A stretch of 64,000 bases of DNA from Akkermansiaceae bacterium (lineage in GTDB: Bacteria > Verrucomicrobiota > Verrucomicrobiia > Verrucomicrobiales > Akkermansiaceae), in assembly GCA_024233135.1 (NCBI GenBank), contig JACKPZ010000001.1:62001-126000 (forward strand), given 5' to 3'. Within the stretch, counting starts at the first letter, position 1. The number at the start of each line of letters is the position of its first letter. The notes below the pieces were generated by a model that saw only the letters and a list, made by a program, of their open reading frames with translations, was not told the origin of the DNA and ran no database searches. The position numbers and the translations under genes are program-made. Shown in pieces: positions 24,193-33,265 of this stretch.

Positions 24193-24273
24193 CCGCCATC
24201 GGCAAGCCGCGTGCGGAGGACGGCACTCCCGCGCTTGTCCCTGCGGCGTTCGTGCGCTTGAGTCCGTGAACTC

Positions 24274-25515
24274 ATGACTCTTCGACTTCCGCTGGTCATA
24301 GCCATCGCAATGCCGCTTTCAAATGCGGAGCCGACGACGTATCCCGTGGTGGACACGGGACAAACTTCGTTTTTCGATGGGATGAAGGCGATCTCGAAAC
24401 CACGGGCCGGCAGCGCGTTCGATGGCCAGGACGCCTCGTTTGCGCGCAATCCGCCGCGCTATGCGGACAACGGGGACGGAACCGTCACCGACGAGGTCAC
24501 CGGACTTGTCTGGCAGAAAGGTTTCGCCGTGATGACCTATCAGGAGGCCCTGCGGAAACAGAAGGTCTTCTCGCTCGGCGGGAAAACGAACGACTGGCGG
24601 CTTCCGGACATCAAGGAACTCTACTGCGCTCGCCCTGTTCAGCGGCGTGGATGCCAGCGGCCCGGGCATGGAACGCGTGCCGAAAGGCGCGAAGCCAGGC
24701 CTCGACGCCGTCTTCGGCTTCGAATATCGGCTCGAACGGACGCCGACGATCGACACGCGCCCCATCTCCTTCATCCCGTCGACGATCTATCAGGGAAAGA
24801 CGATGGGCGGCATGAAGACGGTGTTCGGTTTCAACGCGGCCGACGCAGGATCAACGCGGGTATATCCGGTTTCCGATCCGCGGACGCGTTCGGGAAAACG
24901 CTTCACCGTGCGTTTCGTCCGGGACGAAATCCGGAATACGGAAAAGGTGACAAACTCCATGACCATGGCGACGGAACGATTCATGACAACGCCACCGGCC
25001 TGATGTGGGAGAAAGCGGACAGCGGCCGCGGCATGGATTGGAAAAACGCACTCGCCTGGGTGCGCGGCAAGAATGCGGAGAAATATCTCGGGCACGACGA
25101 CTGGCGGCTGCCGAACGCGAAGGAACTCCACAGCATCGTCGATGTCACGCGCGGCCCGCAGAGCACGATAGTGTCCGCGCGATTTCGCCGTTGTTCGAGA
25201 TTTCCCAAATCAAGGACGAGGCCGGGCGGGATCGCGTTTCCTTCGTTTTGGACATCGACGACCCATCAGAACACGCGCGGCGGGACGGACGCGGTATATA
25301 TCTGTTTCGGCGAGGCGCTCGGATGGTTCAGGATCATCCGGCGCGCCGCCACATTCGCCCCCCTGCCTGCTCGATGTTCATGGTGCCGGAGCCCAGCGCT
25401 CGGACCCGAAGGACGGGCGGGGGCATCCTGCGGGTTCCGCGCGGACGCGCATCCGCAGGGCGACGTGGTCCGGAGCAAGCACCACGTGCGCATGGTGCGC
25501 GACATCCGCCCCTGA
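24274..25515 (+). pseudogene. DUF1566 (Lcl C-terminal) exported protein, several frameshifts
   Basis: Remnant of a secreted DUF1566 protein. The first frame gives a signal peptide and the first domain (RYADNGDGTVTDEVTGLVWQ, NDWRLPDIKELY). Sense then moves to another frame at about 24640 (SGVDASGPGMERVPKGAKPG), back to the first near 24930 (HDNATGLMWEKADSGRGMDW, DDWRLPNAKELHSIVD), with a short excursion around 25175-25215 (ISPLFEISQIKDEAGRD in another frame), and ends in frame as HHVRMVRDIRP. At least four frame changes are therefore needed, which is more than in any other gene here except the transposase. The two NDWRLPD/DDWRLPN motifs are the family signature. Function of the family is unknown. 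Confidence 0.75.
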
Positions 25516-25735
25516 CGAAGCATGGACGGAAACACGGTCCCATCGCCCACGCCCGGCCTATGCACATCTAGAACCTGCGGATACTTATAACCGCAGAACA
25601 CTATTCGCAGCATCCATGCCTTCCACCATCCAATGCGGATCATTGCTTCGCTTGCCGGCCCCGCAGCATCCTTCTAACGATCGGCTATTTTGGCTCAGCA
25701 CTCGTCGGACCAAACAGCCTGAGAAAGACTCCAGC

Positions 25736-26023
25736 ATGGAGAAAGAACCTACCGCATCCGCGCGGCGGTTATCAATTTTCATTCTCTTATATGCGATTCT
25801 ATCCACCATAATAATTTATTTTTACTTTCGGGGAGAATTACACTCTATCTCCACTTTAAGGTGCGGACTATTCAACCTGGGGCTACTGGCATCCGGATTC
25901 TCCATTCTAGGAATCGTGAATTTGATCGATCGGCGGGCGGAATCGTTCGCCAGGATGTTTGAGAACGAAAACCAGTGTGCTATAAAACTACGAAAACTAA
26001 GGCTCTTCGTCGTCAGCGCATGA
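25736..26023 (+). CDS. AT-rich small membrane protein, C-terminus altered by IS end
   Basis: A 95-residue protein with two hydrophobic segments (LSIFILLYAILSTIIIYFYF and LFNLGLLASGFSILGIVNL) separated by a short loop. Its DNA is far more AT-rich than its surroundings (19 G/C in the 60 bases 25801-25860), so it was probably acquired from elsewhere. The ATG at 25736 precedes the first charged residues (MEKEPTASARRLS). The ISL3-type terminus begins at 26001, so the last seven codons (LFVVSA and the stop) are supplied by the insertion element and the native C-terminus is lost. No family was recognised. Confidence 0.55.
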   Translation: MEKEPTASARRLSIFILLYAILSTIIIYFYFRGELHSISTLRCGLFNLGLLASGFSILGIVNLIDRRAESFARMFENENQCAIKLRKLRLFVVSA

Positions 26024-27170
26024 CGGAATGATGGCGGAGCTTGAGTTCGAGGTAGTCCAGATCCCGGTAGCCGCAGGCCTTGTGGATCATTCTTGAGACG
26101 AGATTGTTGAAGCCTTCGATCAGTCCCGACGTCAACCCGTGTTTCACGAATCCGCAGACCCGCTCGCAATGTTGAGTGAAGCTTCTTGCAAGCCGCTGGA
26201 AGGGCGCGAGCCCGCTGGCGTGGGCCAGTTCGCACCAGTTGGCCAGCGCCCGCCTGGCCCAGCCCTGGCGCCGGTAGTTGAAGAGCGCGCGGAACTGCTC
26301 GAAACGCTCGAGGATGGCATCGAGGCGGTGCTGAAGGCGCGTTGGCTTCCCCGCAGCAGCAGGTCGAGCTTCCCACGCGCGTGGTTCACCGGCACGAGGT
26401 TCCCGTGGCCGCCGATCGATCTTTCCCGCTGGCGCTTGATGAGCGCCTCCAGCGCACTTGTTCACTGCGGCACGGGAGCGGCGCACTTCGTCGACGGCCT
26501 GGTTGACGTTCATCACCGGCGGATGCGGTCGTGACGGCCGCGTTGGGCAGCAGGCCTCGACGGCGGCCTGATCGGGCTCCAAGGCGCGGTCGATGCCGCG
26601 GCTGTTCCCGGCCCGCCGATCTGGAGATGCCGCTCGGAAGAAACGGCTCGACGCATTCCTTTTGCGTCTCTCCCGTCGAGGATGGTTCGCCGGAACGCCG
26701 TCGCGGATGATGTTCCGACGACAAGGATCTGCGGACGGACTTCGCGTCGATGAGGAGCTGGTCATCCTATCAGCATGGGAGGCGTGTCCGCCTCCGGAAC
26801 GATCTTTCCGTAGCGGCGCACCGTGGCGTCGCGGATCTCGAGTGTGCGGTGGCGCCGGGTTGGTTGCTCGGCCGCCAGCAACTCACGTCGCGACCTGATG
26901 CGTCGGCGATGCGGAGAGCATGATTCCGCCATTCACGGGCAACGGCATGTCGGTCGCGTAGGCCGCAAGACCGCCTGCAGAACCTGCCGCCATGGCATGC
27001 ACCGGCGGCACGGGGAAGGTCAGATACACGATGGAACCGTCCGGCATCCCTGCGCGTTTCATCACCGCCCTGTCCGCGGCGATGTGGTTGCACCGGGGGT
27101 TTTTCTCGCACCCGTGAGGGAGCACCGCGGGCCGGAACGCTGCCCTTCCGCCCGATGCTGTCCCTTGTCC
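26001..27170 (-). mobile_element. ISL3-family insertion sequence remnant, decayed transposase
   Basis: The minus strand carries the C-terminal end of an ISL3 transposase (stop at 26013): FEQFRALFNYRRQGWARRAL, HGLTSGLIEGFNNLVSRM and IHKACGYRDLDYLELKLRHH are the family's distinctive end. Further upstream the pieces are scattered over all three frames (VMNVNQAVDEVRRS, VEACLPNAAVTT split across frames, and a zinc-finger-like N-terminal part with VYLTFPVPPVH near 27000), so the gene is dead. The terminus GGCTCTTCGTCGTCAG begins at 26001 and fits the GGCTCTT start of ISL3-family inverted repeats. The opposite end could not be found; the left boundary of about 27170 is an estimate just before the polyketide synthase gene. 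Confidence 0.75.
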
Positions 27171-27182
27171 GTTAGATCCCCC

Positions 27183-28200
27183 ATGTATCTCCGTTCTCTC
27201 GCCACCGCCGTCCCGCCGCATTCGTTCACCCAGGCCGAATGCTGGCGGGTGTTTCGGAAACCTTCTGGACCGCCTCAAGGCCAGCCTCGACAAGTTGGTC
27301 GGCAAGATTCTCAAAAACGGAACGTCAGGCATCGAGCGACGCAATTTCGCCCTCGATGAGATCGGTCCGGTCTTCAACCGCGGTGCCCAGCAACTCAACG
27401 AGGCCTTCGAACGCGACGCGCCTGCGCTCGGTGCGGATGCCCTGACGAAGGCGCTCGCGAACGCCGGCGCGGCGCCGGGGGAAATCGACGCGCTCTTCGT
27501 CTGCACCTGTACCGGCTACCTGTGTCCGGGACTCACCAGTCATATCGCAGAGCGGATCGGCCTACGCGCGAACACCTATCTGGCTGACCTCGTTGGCCTC
27601 GGTTGCGGCGCGGCGATCCCGACGATGCGCGCGGTCGAAGGTTTCCTCGCGGCGAACCCGGGCTCATTGGTGGCAATGGTCGCGGTGGAGCTCTGTTCGG
27701 CGGCGTTTTTCCTCAACGACGACCCCGGCGTGCTCATCAGCATGTGTCTCTTCGGCGACGGCGCGGCCGCGGCGTTGTGGTCCGCGGATGGAAACGAGGG
27801 CCAATGGCGCACCCGCGGATTCGACACCGTGCACCGCCCGGACGAGCGCGAGCGGATCCGCTTCGTCAATGAGGACGGCCGCCTGAAGAACCAACTCGAC
27901 CGCGCGGTGCCCACTCTCGCCGCGGAGGCGGTGGCCGATCTCTTCGCGCGAAGCGGCGCGCGTCCGGACCAGGTGATCGCCCACTCGGGCGGGCGCGATG
28001 TGATCGACGCGCTGGAAGCGGTGATTCCCTATCAGCTTTCCGAAACCCGCGACGTTCTTCGCGACCACGGCAACCTGAGCAGCCCGGCCTTGCTGTTCGC
28101 ATTGGAGAAGCGTCTCAGCCAACACCCGTACGACCGCTCGCTGTGGCTCACATCGTTCGGCGCGGGTTTCGCCGCGCACTCGTGCGAGCTCTGCCGCTGA
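27183..28200 (+). pseudogene. Type III polyketide synthase (chalcone/stilbene synthase family), frameshifted
   Basis: A type III PKS of about 340 residues. The start (MYLRSLATAVPPHSFTQAE) and the rest (GKILKNGTSGIERRNFALDE onward) are in frames one base apart, with the shift between 27255 and 27275. The catalytic triad is intact in the long part: Cys in DLVGLGCGAAIPTM, His in IAHSGGRDVID, Asn in DHGNLSSPALLFALE. Such enzymes condense acyl-CoA starters with malonyl-CoA to make pyrones, resorcinols or chalcone-like products. The disrupted spot contains TTT and CC runs where two missing bases would restore the frame, so a sequence error is possible. No methyltransferase or oxygenase follows; the next gene is convergent. 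Confidence 0.8.
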
Positions 28201-28203
28201 AAC

Positions 28204-29880
28204 TCAGGCGGACTGCTGGATCGCCTCGCAGACGGCGGGGAAGATCTGCCGCTTGCGGCTGACCACGCCCGGCGCATGGAACAAATGCTCGTCGATGCGC
28301 TCGAAGGGCAGCTTCGCCACCAGTCCGTCCTTTCCGACCGCGAGGATCATGCTGTGGTGCAGCGCGACATCGGTGACGGCGAGGACCGTCAGATCGTAGC
28401 CGTTGCCCTCGTGCAGTTCCTTCACCGCCTTTTCGAGGTCCTTGCGGCGGGCGGAGAAACCATGGAGATCGCGTTCCTCCACCTGCGAGATGCTCAGTTT
28501 GTATCCCTGCTCGGTGAACTCCTTGCGGTCGGCATGCAGGACCTCGTCGGGCGTGCCGTTGGCGATGAGCGAGCCGACGGCGAAGAACTCCTCGGTGAAC
28601 TTCTTCGGATCGAGCCCGGCCACGCTGCCGAGCCAGGTGAGCATCTCGCGGTCGAGCAAGGTCGTCGTCGGCGAGCTCAGGCAGAGGGTGTCGGAAACGA
28701 TGCCGCCGCAGAGGCACATCGCCACGCCCGGCTCGGGCATCAGGCCGCGGTAGAAATACTTGCGGGCCACCAGCGTGCAGGTCGAACCGACCGGCTCGTT
28801 GAGGAAACGGATCGGCTCGCGCGAAACGAGGTCGCCAGCCAGGCGGTGGTGATCGATCACCTCGCTTACCGACGCCTCCTCCACGCCGTTCACGGCCTGG
28901 GCGTACTCGTTGTGGTCGACGAGCGCGAGACGGATGCGCGGCGGATCGACGAGGTTGGATTTCGACAACACGCCGGTCATGCGGCCGGTGTTCGGATCGA
29001 CCACGGGAAAGAGGTCCTGGTCCGATGCGTTGAGGCGTTTCCGGAGGCGCGAGACCGGCTCGGTGGGCAGCACGGTTTCGAAGTTGGGCTCCATGACGTG
29101 GCGCACCGTGCGCGAACAACGGATGAGCGTGGAGGCGGAGGCGGTGTCCTGCTGGCAGCGGAGCAGATAGACGCCGCGCTTGGCGGCGAAATGCCGCACC
29201 TCGGCGGACACCGGGTTTCCGCCCGTGACGAGCAGCGCGCGGGCGCCGTTCTCGATGGCGTATCGCTGGACGATCGGCCGGTCGCCGCAGATCACGAGGA
29301 ACTTGCTGACATTTCCGTCCGCGGTGGCCTGCTTGAGCCGCTTGTCCACCGTGCCTTGCGAGGATGCACCGACGAGCAGGATGAGATCCTCCTCGTTTTC
29401 CGGAAGCGGTCCTTCGGTGCCGATGCTTTCGGCCTGCAGGGTGCGCGCGAGGTGCGAGAGCGAGGCATGCACCGTGCGGACGCGGAGGCCCTCGGTGTCC
29501 TCCGGAAGCAACAGTTTCAACAAATCGAAATACCGGAGCAGCCCGCAGAGCATGCCATCATTGTCCTCCACCGGAACGCACCGCACCTCCGCTTCCATCA
29601 TGCTGCGGTAGGCGGTGAGAAAGGTGTCGTTCACCGAAACCTTGACCACCTTCTTGTGTGCGATCATTCCCGCGTTGGTGCGGACGTCGGTGACCAGCAT
29701 GGGCACCTCGATGCCGGCTTTCTCCAGCACCCACTTCGTGCGCTGGGAAATCTCGCCGCAGCGGGCCGGGATGGCTTCCGGTTCCTCGCCCGTGGCCCGC
29801 AGCAGCGAGGCATAACCGATGGCAGAGCAGATGGCGTCCGTATCCGGATTCTTGTGTCCAATGACAAGGAACTGGGGCAT
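28204..29880 (-). CDS. Putative manganese-dependent inorganic pyrophosphatase with CBS and DRTGG domains
   Basis: A 558-residue family II (DHH-type) pyrophosphatase. Motif GHKNPDTDAICSAIGYA opens the DHH domain, which is split by a long insert with a CBS pair (VSVNDTFLTAYRSMMEAEVR, LFPVVDPNTGRMTGVLSK) and a DRTGG-like region (ARALLVTGGNPVSAEV). The DHH domain resumes with LALVDHNEY, EVIDHHRLAG and the DHHA2 domain to the end. The CBS pair binds adenine nucleotides and usually regulates activity. The ATG at 29880 is used because GHKNPDTD follows immediately; an earlier start at 29994 would add a sequence without similarity. It runs convergently with the PKS gene, 3 bases between ends. Confidence 0.88.
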   Translation of the reverse strand: MPQFLVIGHKNPDTDAICSAIGYASLLRATGEEPEAIPARCGEISQRTKWVLEKAGIEVPMLVTDVRTNAGMIAHKKVVKVSVNDTFLTAYRSMMEAEVRCVPVEDNDGMLCGLLRYFDLLKLLLPEDTEGLRVRTVHASLSHLARTLQAESIGTEGPLPENEEDLILLVGASSQGTVDKRLKQATADGNVSKFLVICGDRPIVQRYAIENGARALLVTGGNPVSAEVRHFAAKRGVYLLRCQQDTASASTLIRCSRTVRHVMEPNFETVLPTEPVSRLRKRLNASDQDLFPVVDPNTGRMTGVLSKSNLVDPPRIRLALVDHNEYAQAVNGVEEASVSEVIDHHRLAGDLVSREPIRFLNEPVGSTCTLVARKYFYRGLMPEPGVAMCLCGGIVSDTLCLSSPTTTLLDREMLTWLGSVAGLDPKKFTEEFFAVGSLIANGTPDEVLHADRKEFTEQGYKLSISQVEERDLHGFSARRKDLEKAVKELHEGNGYDLTVLAVTDVALHHSMILAVGKDGLVAKLPFERIDEHLFHAPGVVSRKRQIFPAVCEAIQQSA

Positions 29881-30036
29881 GGAAGGGTGAAAAGTTGATG
29901 CTGGGACAGAGGCCATACCTTGTCCAGTCCCCATCCGTCGTGACCTGCGCGAATTTTGTCCTGTGTGGGAATCGTCGAAGGCGAACGGGTGCACGAGAAT
30001 TCGAACCCATCGATTCTAAATGATGATAATTTTGAT

Positions 30037-30049
30037 TGCATTTGATGCA
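30037..30049. promoter_or_regulatory. Possible VapB operator palindrome
   Basis: TGCATTTGATGCA is a perfect inverted repeat (5-bp arms, 3-nt spacer) 21 bases before the antitoxin ATG, inside the only AT-rich part of this intergenic region. Type II antitoxins normally repress from such sites. The role is inferred from position. Confidence 0.4.
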
Positions 30050-30070
30050 TTATGAGGATTCCTTATCGCC

Positions 30071-30304
30071 ATGAGAATCACCGTCGACATCGACGAAAAC
30101 GTTCTGGCCGACCTGATGAAAATCACTGGCGACAAGAACAAGAGTCCAGCCGTGGCACGGGCGGTCACCGAGTTCGTACGCCGGAAAAAGGCGCGCGAGT
30201 TCGGCCGTCTGATCCGCGAGGGCGCGTTTGATTATCCGGCACCGCCGGCGGATGCGGCGGCTCTTGATCCCGCGAACCCGGTTCCACCACTCTATCCCGA
30301 GTAG
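30071..30304 (+). CDS. vapB: VapB-like antitoxin
   Basis: A 77-residue antitoxin. The N-terminal MRITVDIDENVLADLMKITG begins like a ribbon-helix-helix DNA-binding domain, followed by KSPAVARAVTEFVRRKKARE and an acidic, proline-rich toxin-wrapping tail (DYPAPPADAAALDPANPVPP). It sits 6 bases before a PIN-type toxin gene, the usual VapBC arrangement, and behind a palindromic operator candidate. The toxin partner carries a frameshift, so the pair may no longer be functional. Confidence 0.82.
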   Translation: MRITVDIDENVLADLMKITGDKNKSPAVARAVTEFVRRKKAREFGRLIREGAFDYPAPPADAAALDPANPVPPLYPE

Positions 30305-30310
30305 GCCGCC

Positions 30311-30738
30311 ATGGTGCTTGTGGATTCATCCGCATGGATCGAGAGCCTGCGTCGCCAAGGCGACCTGCGGGTGAAACTCGCCGTCGAGGGTTTGTTGGAG
30401 GCGTACGAGGCGCAATGGTGCTCACCCGTCCGCCTCGAAGTCCTCGGCGGCGCGCGCAAGGAGGAACGCGCCCGTCTCGGCGAGCACTTCTCCGTGATCC
30501 CCTACCGCCCCTGCCGCGAGGACGATTGGGATCGCGCGGTGGCCCTCGCATGGAGACGCTTGCGGGAAAGGGTCTGACGGTCCCGTGGCTCGACGTGCTC
30601 ATCGCCGCCATCGCGATCCACGACGGCACCCGGCTCTACGCGATCGACGCGCATTTCGAGGAAATCTCGAAACACGCGGGCCTGCTGCTCTACCGACCGG
30701 GGTATGGCGGGAGTTTCAACCCGGGCGATGAGGCGTGA
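30311..30738 (+). pseudogene. vapC: VapC-like PIN toxin, frameshifted
   Basis: A PIN-domain toxin broken by one shift. The first frame reads MVLVDSSAWIESLRR through WCSPVRLEVLGGARKEERAR to DDWDRAVALAWRRLRERV and stops at 30577; the remainder of the domain (KGLTVPWLDVLIAAIAIHDG, YAIDAHFEEISK) continues in another frame to 30738. Restoring one base in the GGGAAAGGG run near 30567 makes a complete toxin of about 142 residues. It is therefore either one missing base in the data or a recent inactivation. Acidic metal-site residues are all present across the two parts (D5, E24-type, D in WLDVLIAA, D in YAIDAHF). Confidence 0.8.
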
Positions 30739-30779
30739 ATCAAGGGAGATCAGCTCTGGGGACCTGATACCTGCCCGGC

Positions 30780-30808
30780 TTGACATCATGATGCAGAAGA
30801 ATGATGCT
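30780..30808 (+). promoter_or_regulatory. Possible promoter and operator of second vapBC pair
   Basis: TTGACA (30780-30785) followed after 17 bases by GATGCT (30803-30808). The -35 is a perfect consensus but the -10 is weak. The palindrome CATCATGATG (30784-30793) overlaps the -35 and is a natural place for an antitoxin to bind. Confidence 0.4.
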
Positions 30809-30815
30809 TTGATGC

Positions 30816-31058
30816 GTGAGAACCACCATTTCCATTTCCGATGAACTTCTCATGCGGGCGAAGAAGGCTTCGGTGGAACGGGGCTGCAGCTTGGGGGAAG
30901 TGATCGAGGAGGCGTTGATGGTGACCCTGCTGGCACGGAAAAAGCCGGGCGAAGATGAGGTCCCAAGGAGTTTCAAAACCTTCGCCGGTGGCGGGGTCAG
31001 GCCGGGCGTGGACCTCGTTTCGAACGCATCGCTGGAGGATCTGATGGACGCGCCATGA
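30816..31058 (+). CDS. vapB: VapB-type antitoxin (second module)
   Basis: An 80-residue antitoxin starting at GTG 30816. RTTISISDELLMRAKKAS and RGCSLGEVIEEALMVTLLAR form a ribbon-helix-helix domain, with an acidic tail (DLVSNASLEDLMDAP). Its last codon and stop overlap the toxin's ATG by four bases (ATGA), so translation is coupled. This module begins 78 bases after the first, frameshifted one, giving two toxin-antitoxin pairs in tandem. The RHH N-terminus probably represses the promoter just upstream. Confidence 0.85.
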   Translation: MRTTISISDELLMRAKKASVERGCSLGEVIEEALMVTLLARKKPGEDEVPRSFKTFAGGGVRPGVDLVSNASLEDLMDAP

Positions 31059-31489
31059 GACTACTCGACGTGAACATCCTGGTGCAGGTGCACCGCGAGG
31101 ATGCGGACCGACATCGGGAGCTGACGTCGTGGCTCGAAGGCGCGATGGCGGAACCGACCGGTGTCGCGGTTTCCGAGTTGGTGTTGAGCGGATTTCTGCG
31201 GATCGTAACCCACCCGAAGGTTTTCATCCGGCCGACACCTCTGGATCTTGCGCTCGAATTTGTAGAGGACTTCCGGGACCGGGACGCGGTCCATCTGCTT
31301 TCCCCCGGGACCAGGCACTGGCGGATTTTTGCCGATCTTTGCAAGAAAGCCGACGCCCGCGGCAATCTGATTCCGGATGCCTATCATGCCGCGCTGGCCA
31401 TCGAGACGGGCTGCGAGTGGATCACCATGGACCGCGGCTTTTCCCGCTATCCCGGCCTGCGGTGGGAGCATCCGCTGGATCGCCCGTGA
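31055..31489 (+). CDS. vapC: VapC-type PIN-domain toxin (second module)
   Basis: A 144-residue PIN-domain ribonuclease. Motifs: MRLLDVNILVQVHRED (first metal Asp), VSELVLSGFLRIVTHPK (Glu), and IPDAYHAALAIETGCEWITM followed by DRGFSRYPGL (the C-terminal acidic pair). This matches the TA_VapC group whose N-terminus is M-x-L-L-D-V-N. All metal-site residues are present, so the toxin is probably active. It overlaps the antitoxin by four bases and converges with argS 9 bases away. Confidence 0.88.
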   Translation: MRLLDVNILVQVHREDADRHRELTSWLEGAMAEPTGVAVSELVLSGFLRIVTHPKVFIRPTPLDLALEFVEDFRDRDAVHLLSPGTRHWRIFADLCKKADARGNLIPDAYHAALAIETGCEWITMDRGFSRYPGLRWEHPLDRP

Positions 31490-31498
31490 TCCCTCAGC

Positions 31499-33238
31499 TC
31501 ACATCCGCTCCGGGCACTTGATGCCGAGCAGGCCGAGGCCGGTGTTGAGGATGCGGGCGGTGAGTTCGCAGAGGGCGAGGCGGCTGGAGCGCAGCGGTTC
31601 GTCGGACTTGAGCACCGGGCAGGCCTCGAAGAACGAGTGGAACGCGCGGGCAAGTTCGAGCAGGTAGTTGGCCAGCAGGTTCGGGCGGAAATCATCGAGC
31701 ACGGTGGGCAGCAGCTCGCCGAAGCGGGCGTGCAGGCGGGCGAGGTGGATCTCCTCGTCCTTCTCCAGAGTGATGGCGGCGGACGAAGCATCGAAGTCGG
31801 CTTCCAGTTTCCGGAAGATCGAGCGGATGCGGACGTGCGAATATTGCAAATACGGCGCGGTGTCGCCTTGCAGGGCAAGCATGCGGTCCCAGGCGAAGAC
31901 GTAGTCGGTGAGGCGGTTCTGCGAGAGCTCGGCGAACTTCACCGCACCGAGGCCGACGGTCTCGGCGATCTCGTCCGCGTTCTCGAGATCCGGGTTTTTC
32001 TCGGCGATGACTTTCGCGGCGCGCTCGACGGCTTCATCGAGCACCTCGACGAGGCCGACGTTGTCACCGGAGCGGGTTTTCATCAGCTTGCGGTCCTCAC
32101 CGAGGATCGAGCCGAACGCGATGTGGCGGAAGTCGCCGGTTTTCCCCCACCGCGCGGCGGCGTCGAAGATCTGGCGAAAATGCAGCGTCTGCGGGACGCC
32201 GACGACGTACCAGATCTGGTCGGCGTTCCATTCGTCGATGCGATATTGCAGCGTCGCGAGGTCGGTGGTGGCGTAGAGGAATCCGCCGTCGGCCTTGCGG
32301 ATGATGGCGGGGTTGTCGATCCAGCCCTCCTTGTTCTGCACGCGGAACGGATCCTCCTCCGGTTTTTTCGTGCCGTCCGAGAAAATGCAAACGGCGCCTT
32401 CGCTCACGCGGGCGAGTTCCTTGGCGAGGAACTCGTCGACCAGCGGACCGAGGCGGTCGTTGTAGAAACTCTCGCCGAGCCAGTGGTCGAAGGAAACGTC
32501 GAGCTTGTCGTAGATTTTCTGGAGGCCGCGTTTCGAAACATCGACGCACTGCTGCCAGATCCCGAGGTTCTCCTCGTCGCCGGCCTGGAGTTTCACGAGT
32601 TCGTTGCGGCAGGTGTCCATCACCGCGGCGTCCTCCTTGGCGGCGGCGTTGACCTCGCGATAGATGCGGAGCAACTCGGCGATCGGATCGGCATCGAGAG
32701 CGTCCTTGTTGAGAAGCGTTTTCCAACCGTGCAGGATCATCCCGAACTGGGTGCCCCAGTCGCCGATGTGATTGTCGGCGATGACTTTGAAACCGAGGAA
32801 ACGCGCGATGCGGCACAGCGAGTCGCCGATGATCGTCGAGCGGATGTGGCCGACGTGCATCGGCTTCGCGACGTTGGGCGCGGAGAAATCGACGACCACG
32901 GTTTTCCCTTCGCCGATGGCGGGGACACCGAGCTGCGCGTCGCCTAACAACTCCTTCGCCTTCGCGGCGTAGGCCTCGGGCAGGATGCGGAAATTGATGA
33001 ATCCCGGACCGGCGATCTCGGTGGTGGCGAGGCCGGCGAGGTCGAGCTTGTCGATGATCTCCTGGGCGAGCGCGCGCGGATTCGTTTTCCGCTGCTTGGC
33101 GAGCACCATCGCGGCGTTCGATTGATAGTCGCCGAAGCGCAGGTCCGCGGCGGCGGTGACGCTGGCGGTGGCGGGCTCGCCGAGCACGGCGGCGAGGGCG
33201 GTGGTAAGGCGGGATTCCAGGTCCTGGAGGATCGTCAT
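31499..33238 (-). CDS. argS: Arginyl-tRNA synthetase
   Basis: A 579-residue class I aminoacyl-tRNA synthetase. The N-terminal tRNA-binding domain is followed by the HIGH-type motif in FSAPNVAKPMHVGHIRSTII, a KMSK-like loop in GEDRKLMKTRSGDNVGL and the C-terminal anticodon-binding domain (QYSHVRIRSIFRKLE through HSFFEACPVL). Length and motifs agree with ArgS. It lies alone on the minus strand, 27 bases downstream of the EIIA-Ntr gene, with which it may share a transcript. Confidence 0.95.
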   Translation of the reverse strand: MTILQDLESRLTTALAAVLGEPATASVTAAADLRFGDYQSNAAMVLAKQRKTNPRALAQEIIDKLDLAGLATTEIAGPGFINFRILPEAYAAKAKELLGDAQLGVPAIGEGKTVVVDFSAPNVAKPMHVGHIRSTIIGDSLCRIARFLGFKVIADNHIGDWGTQFGMILHGWKTLLNKDALDADPIAELLRIYREVNAAAKEDAAVMDTCRNELVKLQAGDEENLGIWQQCVDVSKRGLQKIYDKLDVSFDHWLGESFYNDRLGPLVDEFLAKELARVSEGAVCIFSDGTKKPEEDPFRVQNKEGWIDNPAIIRKADGGFLYATTDLATLQYRIDEWNADQIWYVVGVPQTLHFRQIFDAAARWGKTGDFRHIAFGSILGEDRKLMKTRSGDNVGLVEVLDEAVERAAKVIAEKNPDLENADEIAETVGLGAVKFAELSQNRLTDYVFAWDRMLALQGDTAPYLQYSHVRIRSIFRKLEADFDASSAAITLEKDEEIHLARLHARFGELLPTVLDDFRPNLLANYLLELARAFHSFFEACPVLKSDEPLRSSRLALCELTARILNTGLGLLGIKCPERM

Positions 33239-33265
33239 GGCGGAAGCGGGTGAAGCGCCGCCCGA

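Noticed and set aside
25543..25590. CTGCGG/CCGCAG hairpin after the DUF1566 remnant
   Set aside because: Only six base pairs with a ten-base loop and no T-run.
28276..29898. A 540-codon plus-strand open frame opposite the pyrophosphatase gene
   Set aside because: Antisense of a clear DHH/CBS protein; no motif of its own.
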